From positions 558,001 to 622,000 of the forward strand of contig JACJYG010000004.1 of NCBI GenBank assembly GCA_020636215.1: a stretch of 64,000 nt of DNA. The letters run 5' to 3'. Made by a program: the position numbers and the translations under genes. The notes under the pieces were generated by a model. That model saw only the letters and a list, made by a program, of their open reading frames with translations, made no database searches and was not told the DNA's origin. Positions within the stretch are counted from its first letter, which is position 1; every line of letters begins with the position of its first letter. Positions 54,344 to 63,397 of this stretch are shown here, piece after piece. The DNA comes from Lewinellaceae bacterium. GTDB lineage: Bacteria; Bacteroidota; Bacteroidia; Chitinophagales; Saprospiraceae.

Positions 54344-55825
54344 TCAATACCCATCGCTACTGGGTTTGCTAGCGCCGGCCGGCGGATCCATTTCCACATC
54401 AGTGGGTTGAGCGACGCGGAACTCAACACGACGGTTCATATAACTGCCACCGCTAGGCACCAGCAGTTCGCTTTCTCCTTTCCACTGCAGTACAAAGCGG
54501 CCGCGGCCAATACCGTGGTTGTTAACCATGTGCTCGATCACTGCATTGGCGCGCTTGTAGGACAGTGCGTTGTTGTAGGATTCGGGCGCAGTAGCATCGG
54601 CAAAGCCGGTGACGACCAGGCGGATGTTCGGGTTGCCCTTCATCATTCGGGCGATACTGGCCAAAGTGCCGTAGTCGGAGTATTTGATGGTATATCCATC
54701 GGTACCGAAGTGGATCATAGGCAGGAACCACTCGGTTACGGCGGCGCCGCCAGAGGTTCCCTGATCCCGAAGCTGATAGTTCTGCATTTCTTCGGCGATG
54801 ATTTCACGGACACGGTCTTCGCTGACCCCGCCTTGCGGGTTCATTGGGTTGACGACTACCCCTTCCTCATTGACACGCTCACCGGGACGGGGCGGGAAAT
54901 AAGGCTCACGGTCTTTGTAGTCGGGAACACCGTCGCGGTCGCTATCCAGGGTACGGCCCTTCGTGTCTACCGGTACATCCGGCGGCGTATTGGGTTCCTG
55001 GTCGATTGCATCGATCACACCATCATTGTCATTGTCTTCGAGCGCCAGGGTCTGTTGCTCCTTGATCTGGGAAAGGTCGTTCATAACCGATTCCAACGGG
55101 TTCACCCAGTACAAGGGTTCGGAACGGGTGCTCGTGCTGCCGATATTGAAATTGAATTTGATCGATGTGAAATGGATAACATCCCGGAAAAGCGAGCGTT
55201 CGGAAGAGCCGCCTCTTTGCTCGTTATACCCATCAACTAAATCTGCTTTGCTGCTGAAAAGAACAAGCGTCTGATGCTCCAGTCCGACATTCATACGGGG
55301 GCTGATACGAAAATCAACGCCTACGCCACCGCCGAAGTGAGGAGAGAAGTTATAACCACTTTCTGACAAAGCTCGATCAGTTGGCTTTTTCGCGTACAAA
55401 ACATTGTAATAGCTTCCCCCAACCCCAACCATAGCATAGAGGTTGAGTTTGCGCACCGACTGATTCCAGCGCAGGCTGTTGGCGGAGATGACACCGTAAG
55501 CGGTGCCGGCCATGTAGGTCGTTTCAAATTCGCGGTAGCTGTTGGCGTCAACGGAGCCTTCCTCACCGAAGGCCATGCCATAAAAGCCGTCGAGGCGGAT
55601 GGAGAACACATAGTCCAGTGACTTCCGGATGTGCAGGCCGGCGCCATAACCCGGCTTACTATTTACGTCACCTGAAATGAAGAGGTGGCCACCTTGAACT
55701 CCAACTTCGAACATGTCTTTGGGAGTAGCAAATCCACTGTTTTGTTTTTGGGCTTGAAGGCTACCTGCCAGCCCCAGGAAGAGGGCCATTGTCAGCAGAA
55801 GGGTAGTTCGCTTCGTCATAGTCAT
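54344..55825 (-). CDS. OmpA-family outer-membrane protein with thrombospondin-3-type repeats
   Basis: A 493-residue protein: signal peptide (KRTTLLLTMALFLGLAGSLQ), an N-terminal beta-barrel (VGVQGGHLFISGDVNSKPGY to about residue 240), two calcium-binding TSP3-type repeats (DNDNDGVIDAIDQEPNTP and DSDRDGVPDYKDREP), and a C-terminal OmpA peptidoglycan-binding domain (LVVTGFADATAPESYNNALS, KRANAVIEHMVNNHGI, NRRVEFRV). It anchors the outer membrane to peptidoglycan. Confidence 0.95.
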   Translation of the reverse strand: MTMTKRTTLLLTMALFLGLAGSLQAQKQNSGFATPKDMFEVGVQGGHLFISGDVNSKPGYGAGLHIRKSLDYVFSIRLDGFYGMAFGEEGSVDANSYREFETTYMAGTAYGVISANSLRWNQSVRKLNLYAMVGVGGSYYNVLYAKKPTDRALSESGYNFSPHFGGGVGVDFRISPRMNVGLEHQTLVLFSSKADLVDGYNEQRGGSSERSLFRDVIHFTSIKFNFNIGSTSTRSEPLYWVNPLESVMNDLSQIKEQQTLALEDNDNDGVIDAIDQEPNTPPDVPVDTKGRTLDSDRDGVPDYKDREPYFPPRPGERVNEEGVVVNPMNPQGGVSEDRVREIIAEEMQNYQLRDQGTSGGAAVTEWFLPMIHFGTDGYTIKYSDYGTLASIARMMKGNPNIRLVVTGFADATAPESYNNALSYKRANAVIEHMVNNHGIGRGRFVLQWKGESELLVPSGGSYMNRRVEFRVAQPTDVEMDPPAGASKPSSDGY

Positions 55826-56301
55826 AGGGATTAAGTTGTGATTAATTGTTTTACTCTAATAGAGGAGGTTTGACGATGACACACCGCCAAACCTCCCGAT
55901 TCTCTTTTGCTGCCCCCATGGGCAACAAAAATATTATTGAGGTTTTTGTTACGAATACTCAAATCGGTAATAGATAGTAGCCTTCCTGGCTGATGTAGCA
56001 TCTTTTTCTTGAAGCTCACACCTCTTGCTTATACTTAATCTGCGCTGAAGTGTTGCAAATTTACCGCGATTTTTTTCACAGAACAAGAAAACCAGGGCCT
56101 AAGTACCGTATATACGTTAGAAAAAAAGAGAAATCTTCCTGCCCATCAGGAAGTTATACCTCCTCTAACAACATCAAATAGCCTCCCTGCTCTCTTGCCA
56201 ACATTTTGACGCCTAACCGGCTGCATGGCCACGTTTCAGTGAGCCCGCATTTCAGTTGCCAGAACTGTTTTGTCACGTGGTGCTGCCGACTGCCATACTG
56301 A
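55826..56301. other. Long OmpA leader and intergenic gap
   Basis: A minus-strand -7 box TAAATTTG is at 56056-56063, so the OmpA transcript may carry a leader of about 220 nt. It contains a 9-bp stem (GGAGGTTTG 55864-55872 with CAAACCTCC 55888-55896), close to the start codon. I see no gene in this gap. Confidence 0.5.
56056..56063 (-). promoter_or_regulatory. -7 box (TAAATTTG) for the OmpA gene
   Basis: Fits TAnnTTTG on the minus strand, with an unusually long leader to the start at 55825. Confidence 0.45.
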
Positions 56302-57558
56302 CTACTGACGTACTGCCATACTGGCCACCTCTCCCATCAACTTGTGCAGGGCGATATCAAGAGCAGCGGCGGAAATCCGGGTAGGGGAAGGATGGTATTG
56401 GTAGGTTTGGTGTAAGGCCTCCCGGATAGTAGCAGACACATCGGTAAAAATGGCTTCATCGGTCATTTCAACGTCGGGCTCCATGAAATAAGCAAAGACG
56501 CGCGCCATCCCGCAGTTGGCAATAAAGTCCGGGATGAGACTGATCTGTTGGTCGGCATATTCAGCGGTAGGGCCAAAAAAGACGCCATCATCGACAAAAG
56601 GAACATTGGCGCCGCAGGCGATCACTTCCAGTCCGCCGGCCAGCAGCTTGTCTACCTGCTCACGGGAAACCAGTTTGGATGCAGCTCCGGGGATAAAAAT
56701 ATCGGCGCCCAATGTCCAGATGCGTTCGTTGGCCTCCTCAAACGAGATCATATCGTCAGCCATCAACCGGTTTCCATCCTTGGTGACGAAGAGGTGCTTG
56801 GTCGCTTCCATGTCAAAGCCCTGCTCATTGATCACGCCACCTTCGCGGTCGATGATACCCAACACTCGGGCCCCGGCCAAGGCCAGATAACTAGCCGCCG
56901 CCGATGCAACGTTACCCCAGCCCTGAATGATGGCCGTTTTGCCTTCCAGTCCACTCCCATGGTAAATATCATAATAATGACGCACCGACTCCGCTACGCC
57001 AAAACCGGTAATGAGGTCGGCTACGGCGTACTTGGTGTCATCGGGCACAAAACGGGTGTCCTCAACGATCTTCGCACAACCGTAGCGCAACTGCCCGACC
57101 ACCTTCACTTTTTCGCCACTCGTCGTGTTGAGGTGTCCGTTAACGATGCCTTCCTGGGGGTGCCAAAGGCCCAGAGCTTCCGTAATGGGAATGACATCTT
57201 TGAGCTCATCGACATTGAGGTCACCGCCGGTGCCGTAATAATTCTTCAGAATGGGATAGGCGGCTTTGTACCAACGGCGCAACACCTGATTGCGGCGGGG
57301 GTCTTTTGGATTAAAATTAATGCCGGATTTAGCACCGCCAATGTCGGGGCCACAAACGGAAAATTTGATTTCCATGACCTTGGCCAGCGAAATGACCTCC
57401 TCTTTTGACAGGCCTTCACGCATACGGGTGCCGCCACCGGCAGCTCCGTTCCGGAGGGAGTTAATGACGATCCAACCTTCCGCTTCGGTTTCTGTATCCT
57501 GCCACTCAAATACAATTTCCGGACGCTTGTCTTTATAGCGCTTCAATAACTCTTTCAT
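56302..57558 (-). CDS. Glu/Leu/Phe/Val dehydrogenase
   Basis: A 418-residue NAD(P)-dependent amino-acid dehydrogenase that interconverts an amino acid and its 2-oxo acid plus ammonia. I chose the ATG at 57558 (MKELLKRYKDKRP). It has the dimerisation/active-site region (KFSVCGPDIGGAKSGINFNP with the catalytic Lys), LNVDELKDVIPITEALGLWH and the dinucleotide fold (KTAIIQGWGNVASAAASYLA). Whether it prefers Glu, Leu or Phe is not clear from the sequence; the branched-chain aminotransferase at 25455 could use its products. Confidence 0.9.
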   Translation of the reverse strand: MKELLKRYKDKRPEIVFEWQDTETEAEGWIVINSLRNGAAGGGTRMREGLSKEEVISLAKVMEIKFSVCGPDIGGAKSGINFNPKDPRRNQVLRRWYKAAYPILKNYYGTGGDLNVDELKDVIPITEALGLWHPQEGIVNGHLNTTSGEKVKVVGQLRYGCAKIVEDTRFVPDDTKYAVADLITGFGVAESVRHYYDIYHGSGLEGKTAIIQGWGNVASAAASYLALAGARVLGIIDREGGVINEQGFDMEATKHLFVTKDGNRLMADDMISFEEANERIWTLGADIFIPGAASKLVSREQVDKLLAGGLEVIACGANVPFVDDGVFFGPTAEYADQQISLIPDFIANCGMARVFAYFMEPDVEMTDEAIFTDVSATIREALHQTYQYHPSPTRISAAALDIALHKLMGEVASMAVRQ

Positions 57559-57589
57559 GTTTTTGGTTTTGGTTTGGCTATTGCAGCTG

Positions 57590-57597
57590 CAAAAGTA
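57590..57597 (-). promoter_or_regulatory. -7 box (TACTTTTG) for the amino-acid dehydrogenase
   Basis: Minus-strand TACTTTTG 32 bp upstream of the start at 57558. Confidence 0.5.
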
Positions 57598-57626
57598 AAA
57601 TTTAGTTAGGATACTAAGTATCTGGG

Positions 57627-57712
57627 GGAATGCATAAATGCGAGAATGCATAAATGCGAGAATGCATAAATGCGAGAATGCGAGAATGCGAAAATGCGAG
57701 AATGCGAGAATG
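57627..57712. repeat. 8-bp array (GAATGCRR family)
   Basis: About ten copies of GAATGCATAAATGCGA-type units. Lies between the stop of the minus-strand MFS gene (57751) and the start of the dehydrogenase gene. Confidence 0.9.
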
Positions 57713-57750
57713 AATTCATTACTTCATGGCCACACTGTCTGCCGACTGAA

Positions 57751-58914
57751 CTAGCCTTTGAGGCGCGCCAATTGCACATACGCCAAGGCTGCCAGCGCCA
57801 TGCCTGCCGTCCAGTAGAAGGCCAGCGGAAAATTAGCGGCATTGTTGTCGTACAGCCAGGCGGAGCCCAGGGCGCCGGCGCCGATGCCAATTTCCAGGGC
57901 AATATAGGCGGTAGCCAGAGCACGCCCACGGTGTTCATCCGGGCTGCGGTCGACGACCCAGGCGAAAGCCGCCGGTCCGACGATGCCGGTCGAAAAGCCT
58001 AGAAAACCAGAAGCGGCCAGCAACATAGCCGGAGTCTGGGCCTGTCCCATCAGCACAAGGGAAAAAGCGGAAAGCAACAAGGCCACTTTCAATACCGGCA
58101 CTCGCCCGAAGCGGTCAGACAGCCGCCCGGCCACCAGGCGGGAAACGACCGACAATGCAGTGAAGCTGGTAAAAAAGAACCCCTTATTGGCCATGCCCAG
58201 GTATGCGCTCTGATCCGGTACAATGGTGAGAATGACGCCGAAGCTGAGGTAAGACAACGCAATGACCAGGGCCGGCGCCAAGGCCCGGGGCTCAATAATG
58301 TCATGGCGGGAAACCGACAGCGATTGCAGCCCAAACCGCTGCTTATCCTGCAGGGTTTCATCTAAACCCAGCAGGATAACGATAGAGCATAAGGCCAGCC
58401 CGGAAGAGGCGTAAAACATAATATCCAACGAAAAGGTATTGGCCAGCCAGCTGCCCAGGGGTGGGGAAATGGAAGATCCAATGTTCATACTCACCCCCAG
58501 CACGCCCATGGCCTCGCCCCGCCGGTAATAGGGTGCAATATCCGCCACATAAGCCGAGGAGGCTGTTGGCTTAAATCCGGTAGAAAAACCGTGAAACAGC
58601 CGCAACAATAAAAAGCCCGCCACCGAGCTGAGTAGCGGGTAGATCAGGCTGCACACCACACATACGAGAGCGCCAAAGATCATCACCGGCATACGCCCCA
58701 CCGTATCCGTGAGTTTGCCACTGAAAGGGCGCGACAGGCCCGCCGTCAGGGTGAAAAGGGCGATAATCAGGCCCTTGTAATCCTGCCCGCCCAGGCTGCT
58801 GAGATAGGCCGGCAATTCCGGGATGATCATATTGAAACTGCCGGCAAAGAGGATGTGGCTCAGACAGAGCAAAAGGAAGTGAGGGGTGTAAAGCGGAGCA
58901 TTGCGGTTTGACAT
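57751..58914 (-). CDS. MFS transporter
   Basis: A 387-residue major-facilitator protein with 12 predicted helices. I chose the ATG at 58914 (MSNRNAPLYTPHFLLL). Motif A is SGKLTDTVGRMPVMI between helices 2 and 3, and again GRLSDRFGRVPVLK between helices 8 and 9; DIAPYYRRGEAMGVLGVSMN and PPLGSWLANTF follow. Likely a drug or metabolite efflux protein. It is divergent from the arginase-like gene with only 60 bp between, so their promoters may interact. Confidence 0.9.
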   Translation of the reverse strand: MSNRNAPLYTPHFLLLCLSHILFAGSFNMIIPELPAYLSSLGGQDYKGLIIALFTLTAGLSRPFSGKLTDTVGRMPVMIFGALVCVVCSLIYPLLSSVAGFLLLRLFHGFSTGFKPTASSAYVADIAPYYRRGEAMGVLGVSMNIGSSISPPLGSWLANTFSLDIMFYASSGLALCSIVILLGLDETLQDKQRFGLQSLSVSRHDIIEPRALAPALVIALSYLSFGVILTIVPDQSAYLGMANKGFFFTSFTALSVVSRLVAGRLSDRFGRVPVLKVALLLSAFSLVLMGQAQTPAMLLAASGFLGFSTGIVGPAAFAWVVDRSPDEHRGRALATAYIALEIGIGAGALGSAWLYDNNAANFPLAFYWTAGMALAALAYVQLARLKG

Positions 58915-58946
58915 GCGCAAAAATGCCAAATTCTTCCTTAATCCCT

Positions 58947-58954
58947 TACATTTG
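58947..58954 (+). promoter_or_regulatory. -7 box (TACATTTG) for the arginase-like gene
   Basis: TACATTTG ends 20 bp before the ATG at 58975. Confidence 0.55.
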
Positions 58955-58974
58955 CCCTTAAAGTAAATCAACGC

Positions 58975-60069
58975 ATGTTCCAGAACTGGCTACACCCGAT
59001 CGAATTACCCACTGAAAACCTGAAAGCACACCAGTTAGGGCGCAACATCAAACGATTCACTGATGAATTGCCCAACCTGAAAGAAGCTCGCATCGCTATT
59101 ATCGGCATCGGGGAACGGGACGCCAATGCTATCCGGGAAGAGCTGTACCAGCTCAGTTTCCCCTATAAGGTGTTGGAAGCAGCCGACCTGGGCAATGTTC
59201 GCAAAAAGGATATCTCTTTTATTATCCCCATCATCCGGGAATTGCTCGATGGGCAGATCTTTCCGGTAATTATCGGCAACCATCCCCAGCAGGCGCTGGC
59301 GCAATACAAGGCCTTTCAGGTCCTGCAGAAACTGGTCAGCCTGGCGGTCGTAGACGACCGCATCCGTTATAGCCTGAACCAGGAGGACGAACAGGCCTAT
59401 TTCCTTCGGGAGATCCTCGACAGCAAACAGGCCAGCCTTTTTCATCTCAGTTTCATTGGTTGCCAGGCCCACTTCATTGAGCCCGGCATTTTTGAATACC
59501 TCGACGGACGCCACTTCGACTATCTGCGCCTCGGAAGCGCCAAAGCCAATACACCCGAACTAGAGCCCCTCATCCGGGATGCAGATTTGCTGAGCCTTAA
59601 CCTCTCGGCCCTGAAACACTCGGAAGCCCCCGGCCAATTGGATCCAGGCCCGACTGGCTTCACCGTGGAAGAAGCCTGCCAGATCGCCCGCTACGCCGGC
59701 ATGAGCGATAAGCTCAAGGCTTTCGGCATTTACGGTTACCAACAAGCCAACGACCACAAAGCACAAGGCGCCAAAGCCGCTGCTCTAATGGCCTGGTATT
59801 TCCTCGATGGCTTTTACAACCGCAAAGGCGATTTCCCTGTTTCTACTGACGGGCTGGTGGAATACATCGTCGATTTTAAAAAGCTGGATTACCAGCTCAC
59901 CTTCTGGCGCAGCGAAAGAAGCGGCCGATGGTGGATGCAGGTGCCGGTGAAAACGCGCGCCAAGTACCAACGGCACCACCTGGTGCCCTGCTCCTACAAC
60001 GATTATAAAATGGCCTGCCAGGATGAACTGCCGGAAAGGCTGGTCAAAGCATTGGCAAGGTTTGCCTGA
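58975..60069 (+). CDS. Arginase/formimidoylglutamase-fold protein lacking metal ligands
   Basis: A 364-residue cytoplasmic protein with the order of motifs of the ureohydrolase (arginase) fold, but each metal-binding motif is changed: the GGDHS position reads VIIGNHPQQALAQ, DAHxD reads LAVVDDRIRY, and SxDxDxxDP reads LLSLNLSALKHSEAPGQLDP. The later GFTVEEACQIARYAGMSDKL matches the arginase helix after the active site. It therefore looks like a catalytically dead relative (binding or structural role) rather than a working enzyme. The C-terminal extension (SERSGRWWMQVPVKTRAKYQ) is unlike arginase. Confidence 0.8.
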   Translation: MFQNWLHPIELPTENLKAHQLGRNIKRFTDELPNLKEARIAIIGIGERDANAIREELYQLSFPYKVLEAADLGNVRKKDISFIIPIIRELLDGQIFPVIIGNHPQQALAQYKAFQVLQKLVSLAVVDDRIRYSLNQEDEQAYFLREILDSKQASLFHLSFIGCQAHFIEPGIFEYLDGRHFDYLRLGSAKANTPELEPLIRDADLLSLNLSALKHSEAPGQLDPGPTGFTVEEACQIARYAGMSDKLKAFGIYGYQQANDHKAQGAKAAALMAWYFLDGFYNRKGDFPVSTDGLVEYIVDFKKLDYQLTFWRSERSGRWWMQVPVKTRAKYQRHHLVPCSYNDYKMACQDELPERLVKALARFA

Positions 60070-60074
60070 GGGAC

Positions 60075-60201
60075 GGAATGCAGGAATGCGAGAATGCAGG
60101 AATGCGAGAATGCAGGAATGCGGGAATGCGGGAATGCGGGAATGCAGGGATGCGGGAATGCGAGAAGGCAGGAATGAGAGAATGCAGGAATGCGGGAATG
60201 C
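60075..60201. repeat. 8-bp array (GAATGCRG)
   Basis: About 15 copies of GAATGCAG/GAATGCGA/GAATGCGG starting 6 bp after the stop of the arginase-like gene. After it (60202-60376) I see only a hairpin, GGAAGCCC ... GGGCTTCC (about 60282-60307). Confidence 0.92.
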
Positions 60202-60376
60202 CCAACCATTTAAGCATTCTAAAGAGCGTACTTAAGCGTTCGTGTCCCGTCCTTGAGGGCCGGGTAAAGTTTGTGTGCCCCGGAAGCCCAGTAAAATCAG
60301 GGCTTCCCTGATCCTGACACTGGATTTGACACAGTTATTAGAACAGTCTCATTAAAACTTTGAAAACCCAATACAT

Positions 60377-60727
60377 ATGTCTATCGTAACCGAATTCAAC
60401 GACTACCGGGCCCGGATGAATGAGAAAATCCTGGCGGAAGACAATAAAGTTTTGAAACGGTTTTTCAATCTCGACACCAATGCGTATACTGACGGGGCGC
60501 TTTCCGCCAAGTCCAAGGAATTGTTAGGCCTGGTAGCTTCCATGGTGTTGCGCTGCGACGACTGCATCCGCTACCACCTGGGCACCTGCTACGAACTAGG
60601 CGTTACCCGCGCTGAATTATACGAAGTCTTCGCCATCGCCAACCTGGTGGGCGGCTCTATCTGTATCCCCCATACCCGGCGGGCGGTGGAGTACTGGGAA
60701 GCGCTGGAAAGGGAAGCTAATGCATAA
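60377..60727 (+). CDS. Carboxymuconolactone decarboxylase/AhpD-like protein
   Basis: A 116-residue all-helical protein of the AhpD-like fold. The redox motif is LRCDDCIRYHLGTCYELGVT: a CxxC with a His five residues later, as in peroxidase-type AhpD proteins. The segment ELYEVFAIANLVGGSICIPH follows. It may act as a thiol-dependent peroxidase or reductase, but no AhpC is nearby. The 8-bp array begins at its stop codon. Confidence 0.9.
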   Translation: MSIVTEFNDYRARMNEKILAEDNKVLKRFFNLDTNAYTDGALSAKSKELLGLVASMVLRCDDCIRYHLGTCYELGVTRAELYEVFAIANLVGGSICIPHTRRAVEYWEALEREANA

Positions 60728-60836
60728 ATGCGAGAGTGCCTAAATGCGAAAACACCACCTCCATTCTCGTATTCTCACATTCTCGCATTCTCGCATTCTC
60801 GCATTTAAGCATTTAAGCATTCATGCATTCAACTGA
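60719..60836. repeat. 8-bp array with opposite arms (foldback)
   Basis: Left arm (60719-60752) has AATGCATAAATGCGA-type units; right arm (60770-60836) has the complementary CATTCTCGCATTCTCG units. It fills the gap between the AhpD-like gene stop and the helicase start. Confidence 0.9.
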
Positions 60837-60842
60837 TAGTAC

Positions 60843-63134
60843 ATGGCAAACAACAACTACCTGCAGCAACTCAACGATGTTCAACGGCAGGCCGTCATCA
60901 ATACCGATGGGCCGGTGCTGGTCGTAGCCGGGCCCGGCTCGGGAAAAACGCGGGTGCTCACCTATCGCATCGCCCACCTCATCGAAAAAGGCGTGGCGCC
61001 CTGGGAGATCCTGGCCCTGACCTTCACCAATAAGGCTGCCCGGGAGATGAAGGAGCGGATCGAAAAGGTCGTTGGCGATCGGGCCAATAAGGTTTGGGCG
61101 GGTACTTTTCACTCCATCTTCGCCCGCATTCTGCGCGTAGAAGCCGAAAAGATCAACTACCCTTCCAATTTCACCATTTACGATACCGAGGACTCCAAGA
61201 GTGTGCTCAACGCCATCATAAAGGAGATGAACCTCGATAAGAACACCTACAACGTCAATGCCATCCGCTCGCGCATCTCTTCCGCCAAGAGCAACCTCAT
61301 CACCCCAAAGCTCTACGAAGAAGACAGTGAATTGAGGGAGCAGGACCGCATGGCCAAGCGGCCCTACACCTATGCCATCTACCAAAAATACGTCGCCCGC
61401 TGCAAACGCTCCGGCGCCATGGATTTCGACGACCTCCTCTACCGGTTGTACGAGTTGTTCCAATCCAATCCCGATAATGTGCTGGATAAATACCGCAAAA
61501 AGTTCAAATACATGCTGGTCGATGAGTTCCAGGATACTAACCACCTGCAGTACTCTATCGTCCGCAAGTTTGTCAATTACGACGGCAGCGCCCGCAATAT
61601 CTGTGTGGTAGGCGACGACGCCCAGAGTATCTACGCTTTCCGCGGGGCCACCATCCAGAATATTCTTGATTTTGAAGACGACTTCAAACCCTACGGTATC
61701 AAGATATTCAAACTGGAACAGAATTACCGCTCCACTGAGCATATTGTAAAGACGGCCAATGAGGTGATCACCTACAACCGCCGGCAGATCCAGAAGACCA
61801 TCTGGTCGGATAAGGGCGAAGGGCACCGGATAAAAGTTATTAAAGCGCTGACCGATGGAGAGGAGGGCAAGCGCGTGGCCGACACTATCCTGGAGCAAAA
61901 GAACCGTTACCACCTCAGTAATGGAGACATCGCCATTCTCTACCGCACCAATGCCCAGTCGCGTGTTTTTGAAGAATACCTCCGCCGATACAACATCTCC
62001 TACCGGGTGTTCGGTGGGCTGTCCTTCTACCAGCGCAAGGAAGTCAAAGACCTGATCGCTTATTTCCGCCTGGCCGTCAATCCCCATGATGACGAAGCGC
62101 TGCGCCGGGTGATCAACTACCCCAAGCGGGGCATCGGCAACTCCTCCGTGGACAAGATAGCCGCACTGGCCGACCAACTGGATAAGCCGCTGTGGGAATG
62201 CCTGGGCAACGTGCAGCTTGGCGCCCGCGCCCAGAATTCGATCAACGACTTCATCAAAATGGTCAAAACCTTCAGCCGGCGAGTCCCCACTGATACTGCA
62301 CACGAACTGGCCGCTACCATCGCTAAACATTCCGGCATCCTGGATGAGCTGAAAAATGATACGACCGTGGAAGGGCTGGGCCGATTGGAAAACGTCAATT
62401 CCCTGCTCGATGGCATCAAGTCCTTCGTTGAAGAAGATACCGTGATCGATACGGAAACGGCGCCGGATAAGTCGCTGGCCAGCTACCTGCAGAACATCGC
62501 CCTGCTGACCGACCTCGACGAGAAAGAGATCGGCGAAGACCATGTCACCCTCATGTCGGTGCACTCGGCAAAGGGGTTGGAGTTCAAATCCGTCTTTGTG
62601 GTTGGTTTAGAGGAGCAGCTCTTCCCCTCCTTCATGGCGATGGAAAGCGCCGATGGGCTGGATGAGGAACGCCGCTTGTTCTACGTGGCCATCACCCGCG
62701 CCGAGCAATTCCTGACCCTGTCCTACGCCGTAAGCCGCTACCGCTTCGGCCAGATGCGGTACAATGAGCCCAGCCGCTTTCTGGAAGAGATTCCCAGCCC
62801 TCATGTGGAAAGCACTTCCCACGTCCGCTCCCGGTCGACTTTTATGGAGGACAATAATGCCACGCCCAGTAGTAGCGGCGCCAGCGTGATGGGCAATTTC
62901 AAGCGAAAGGCCCCGAACCCCGTCGTAAATATCGACCCCCGAGACTTCAACGCCGCTCCTTCCGACCAGATACAGGCGGGCATGAAGGTGCTGCACCTCA
63001 AGTTCGGCGAAGGCAAGGTGCTCAGCATCGACGGCGGCTCCAACAACCGGGTGGCCACCATCTTCTTCCCTCAATCCGACGAACCACAACAGCGGAGGAT
63101 TATGCTGAAGTTTGCAAAGTTGCAGATCCTGTAG
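60843..63134 (+). CDS. UvrD/PcrA-type DNA helicase
   Basis: A 763-residue superfamily 1A helicase for DNA repair and replication-fork maintenance. Motifs in order: Q motif LNDVQRQAVINTDGPVLVVA, Walker A AGPGSGKTRVLTYRI, Ia LTFTNKAAREMKERI, motif Ic TFHSIFARILR, Walker B MLVDEFQDTNHLQY, III VVGDDAQSIYAFRGAT, IV LEQNYRSTEHIV, V VTLMSVHSAKGLEFKSVFV and VI RRLFYVAITRAEQFLTLSYA. The C-terminal Tudor-like domain (AGMKVLHLKFGEGKVLSIDG) is that of PcrA. It is intact and full length. Confidence 0.97.
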   Translation: MANNNYLQQLNDVQRQAVINTDGPVLVVAGPGSGKTRVLTYRIAHLIEKGVAPWEILALTFTNKAAREMKERIEKVVGDRANKVWAGTFHSIFARILRVEAEKINYPSNFTIYDTEDSKSVLNAIIKEMNLDKNTYNVNAIRSRISSAKSNLITPKLYEEDSELREQDRMAKRPYTYAIYQKYVARCKRSGAMDFDDLLYRLYELFQSNPDNVLDKYRKKFKYMLVDEFQDTNHLQYSIVRKFVNYDGSARNICVVGDDAQSIYAFRGATIQNILDFEDDFKPYGIKIFKLEQNYRSTEHIVKTANEVITYNRRQIQKTIWSDKGEGHRIKVIKALTDGEEGKRVADTILEQKNRYHLSNGDIAILYRTNAQSRVFEEYLRRYNISYRVFGGLSFYQRKEVKDLIAYFRLAVNPHDDEALRRVINYPKRGIGNSSVDKIAALADQLDKPLWECLGNVQLGARAQNSINDFIKMVKTFSRRVPTDTAHELAATIAKHSGILDELKNDTTVEGLGRLENVNSLLDGIKSFVEEDTVIDTETAPDKSLASYLQNIALLTDLDEKEIGEDHVTLMSVHSAKGLEFKSVFVVGLEEQLFPSFMAMESADGLDEERRLFYVAITRAEQFLTLSYAVSRYRFGQMRYNEPSRFLEEIPSPHVESTSHVRSRSTFMEDNNATPSSSGASVMGNFKRKAPNPVVNIDPRDFNAAPSDQIQAGMKVLHLKFGEGKVLSIDGGSNNRVATIFFPQSDEPQQRRIMLKFAKLQIL

Positions 63135-63397
63135 TTCCGAACTCCATTTTGGAACAATGGGGGCAGAAAGGTCCAAAAGCGCTACGCCAACCCGGCAGTG
63201 TCCGAACCAGGATTTTTGGGATTAGTTGGATTACCTGGATTTGGAGATCCTTTCAGCAAGTTAGAAGGGCACAGAAAGTGGCTTTCTGACTGACATCCGA
63301 CTGCGTAAAGCAGCCATTTCGAGTGGCCTCTTCACTTTCCTGGGAAACAGTCCTCCTCAATTTTCAACCCCTGCCAAATGCCCAAATTGACCAATAA

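Noticed and set aside
60813..62564. 583-codon minus-strand frame opposite the helicase
   Set aside because: The plus strand encodes a complete PcrA/UvrD helicase with all motifs; the minus frame has no domain and is a GC-composition shadow.
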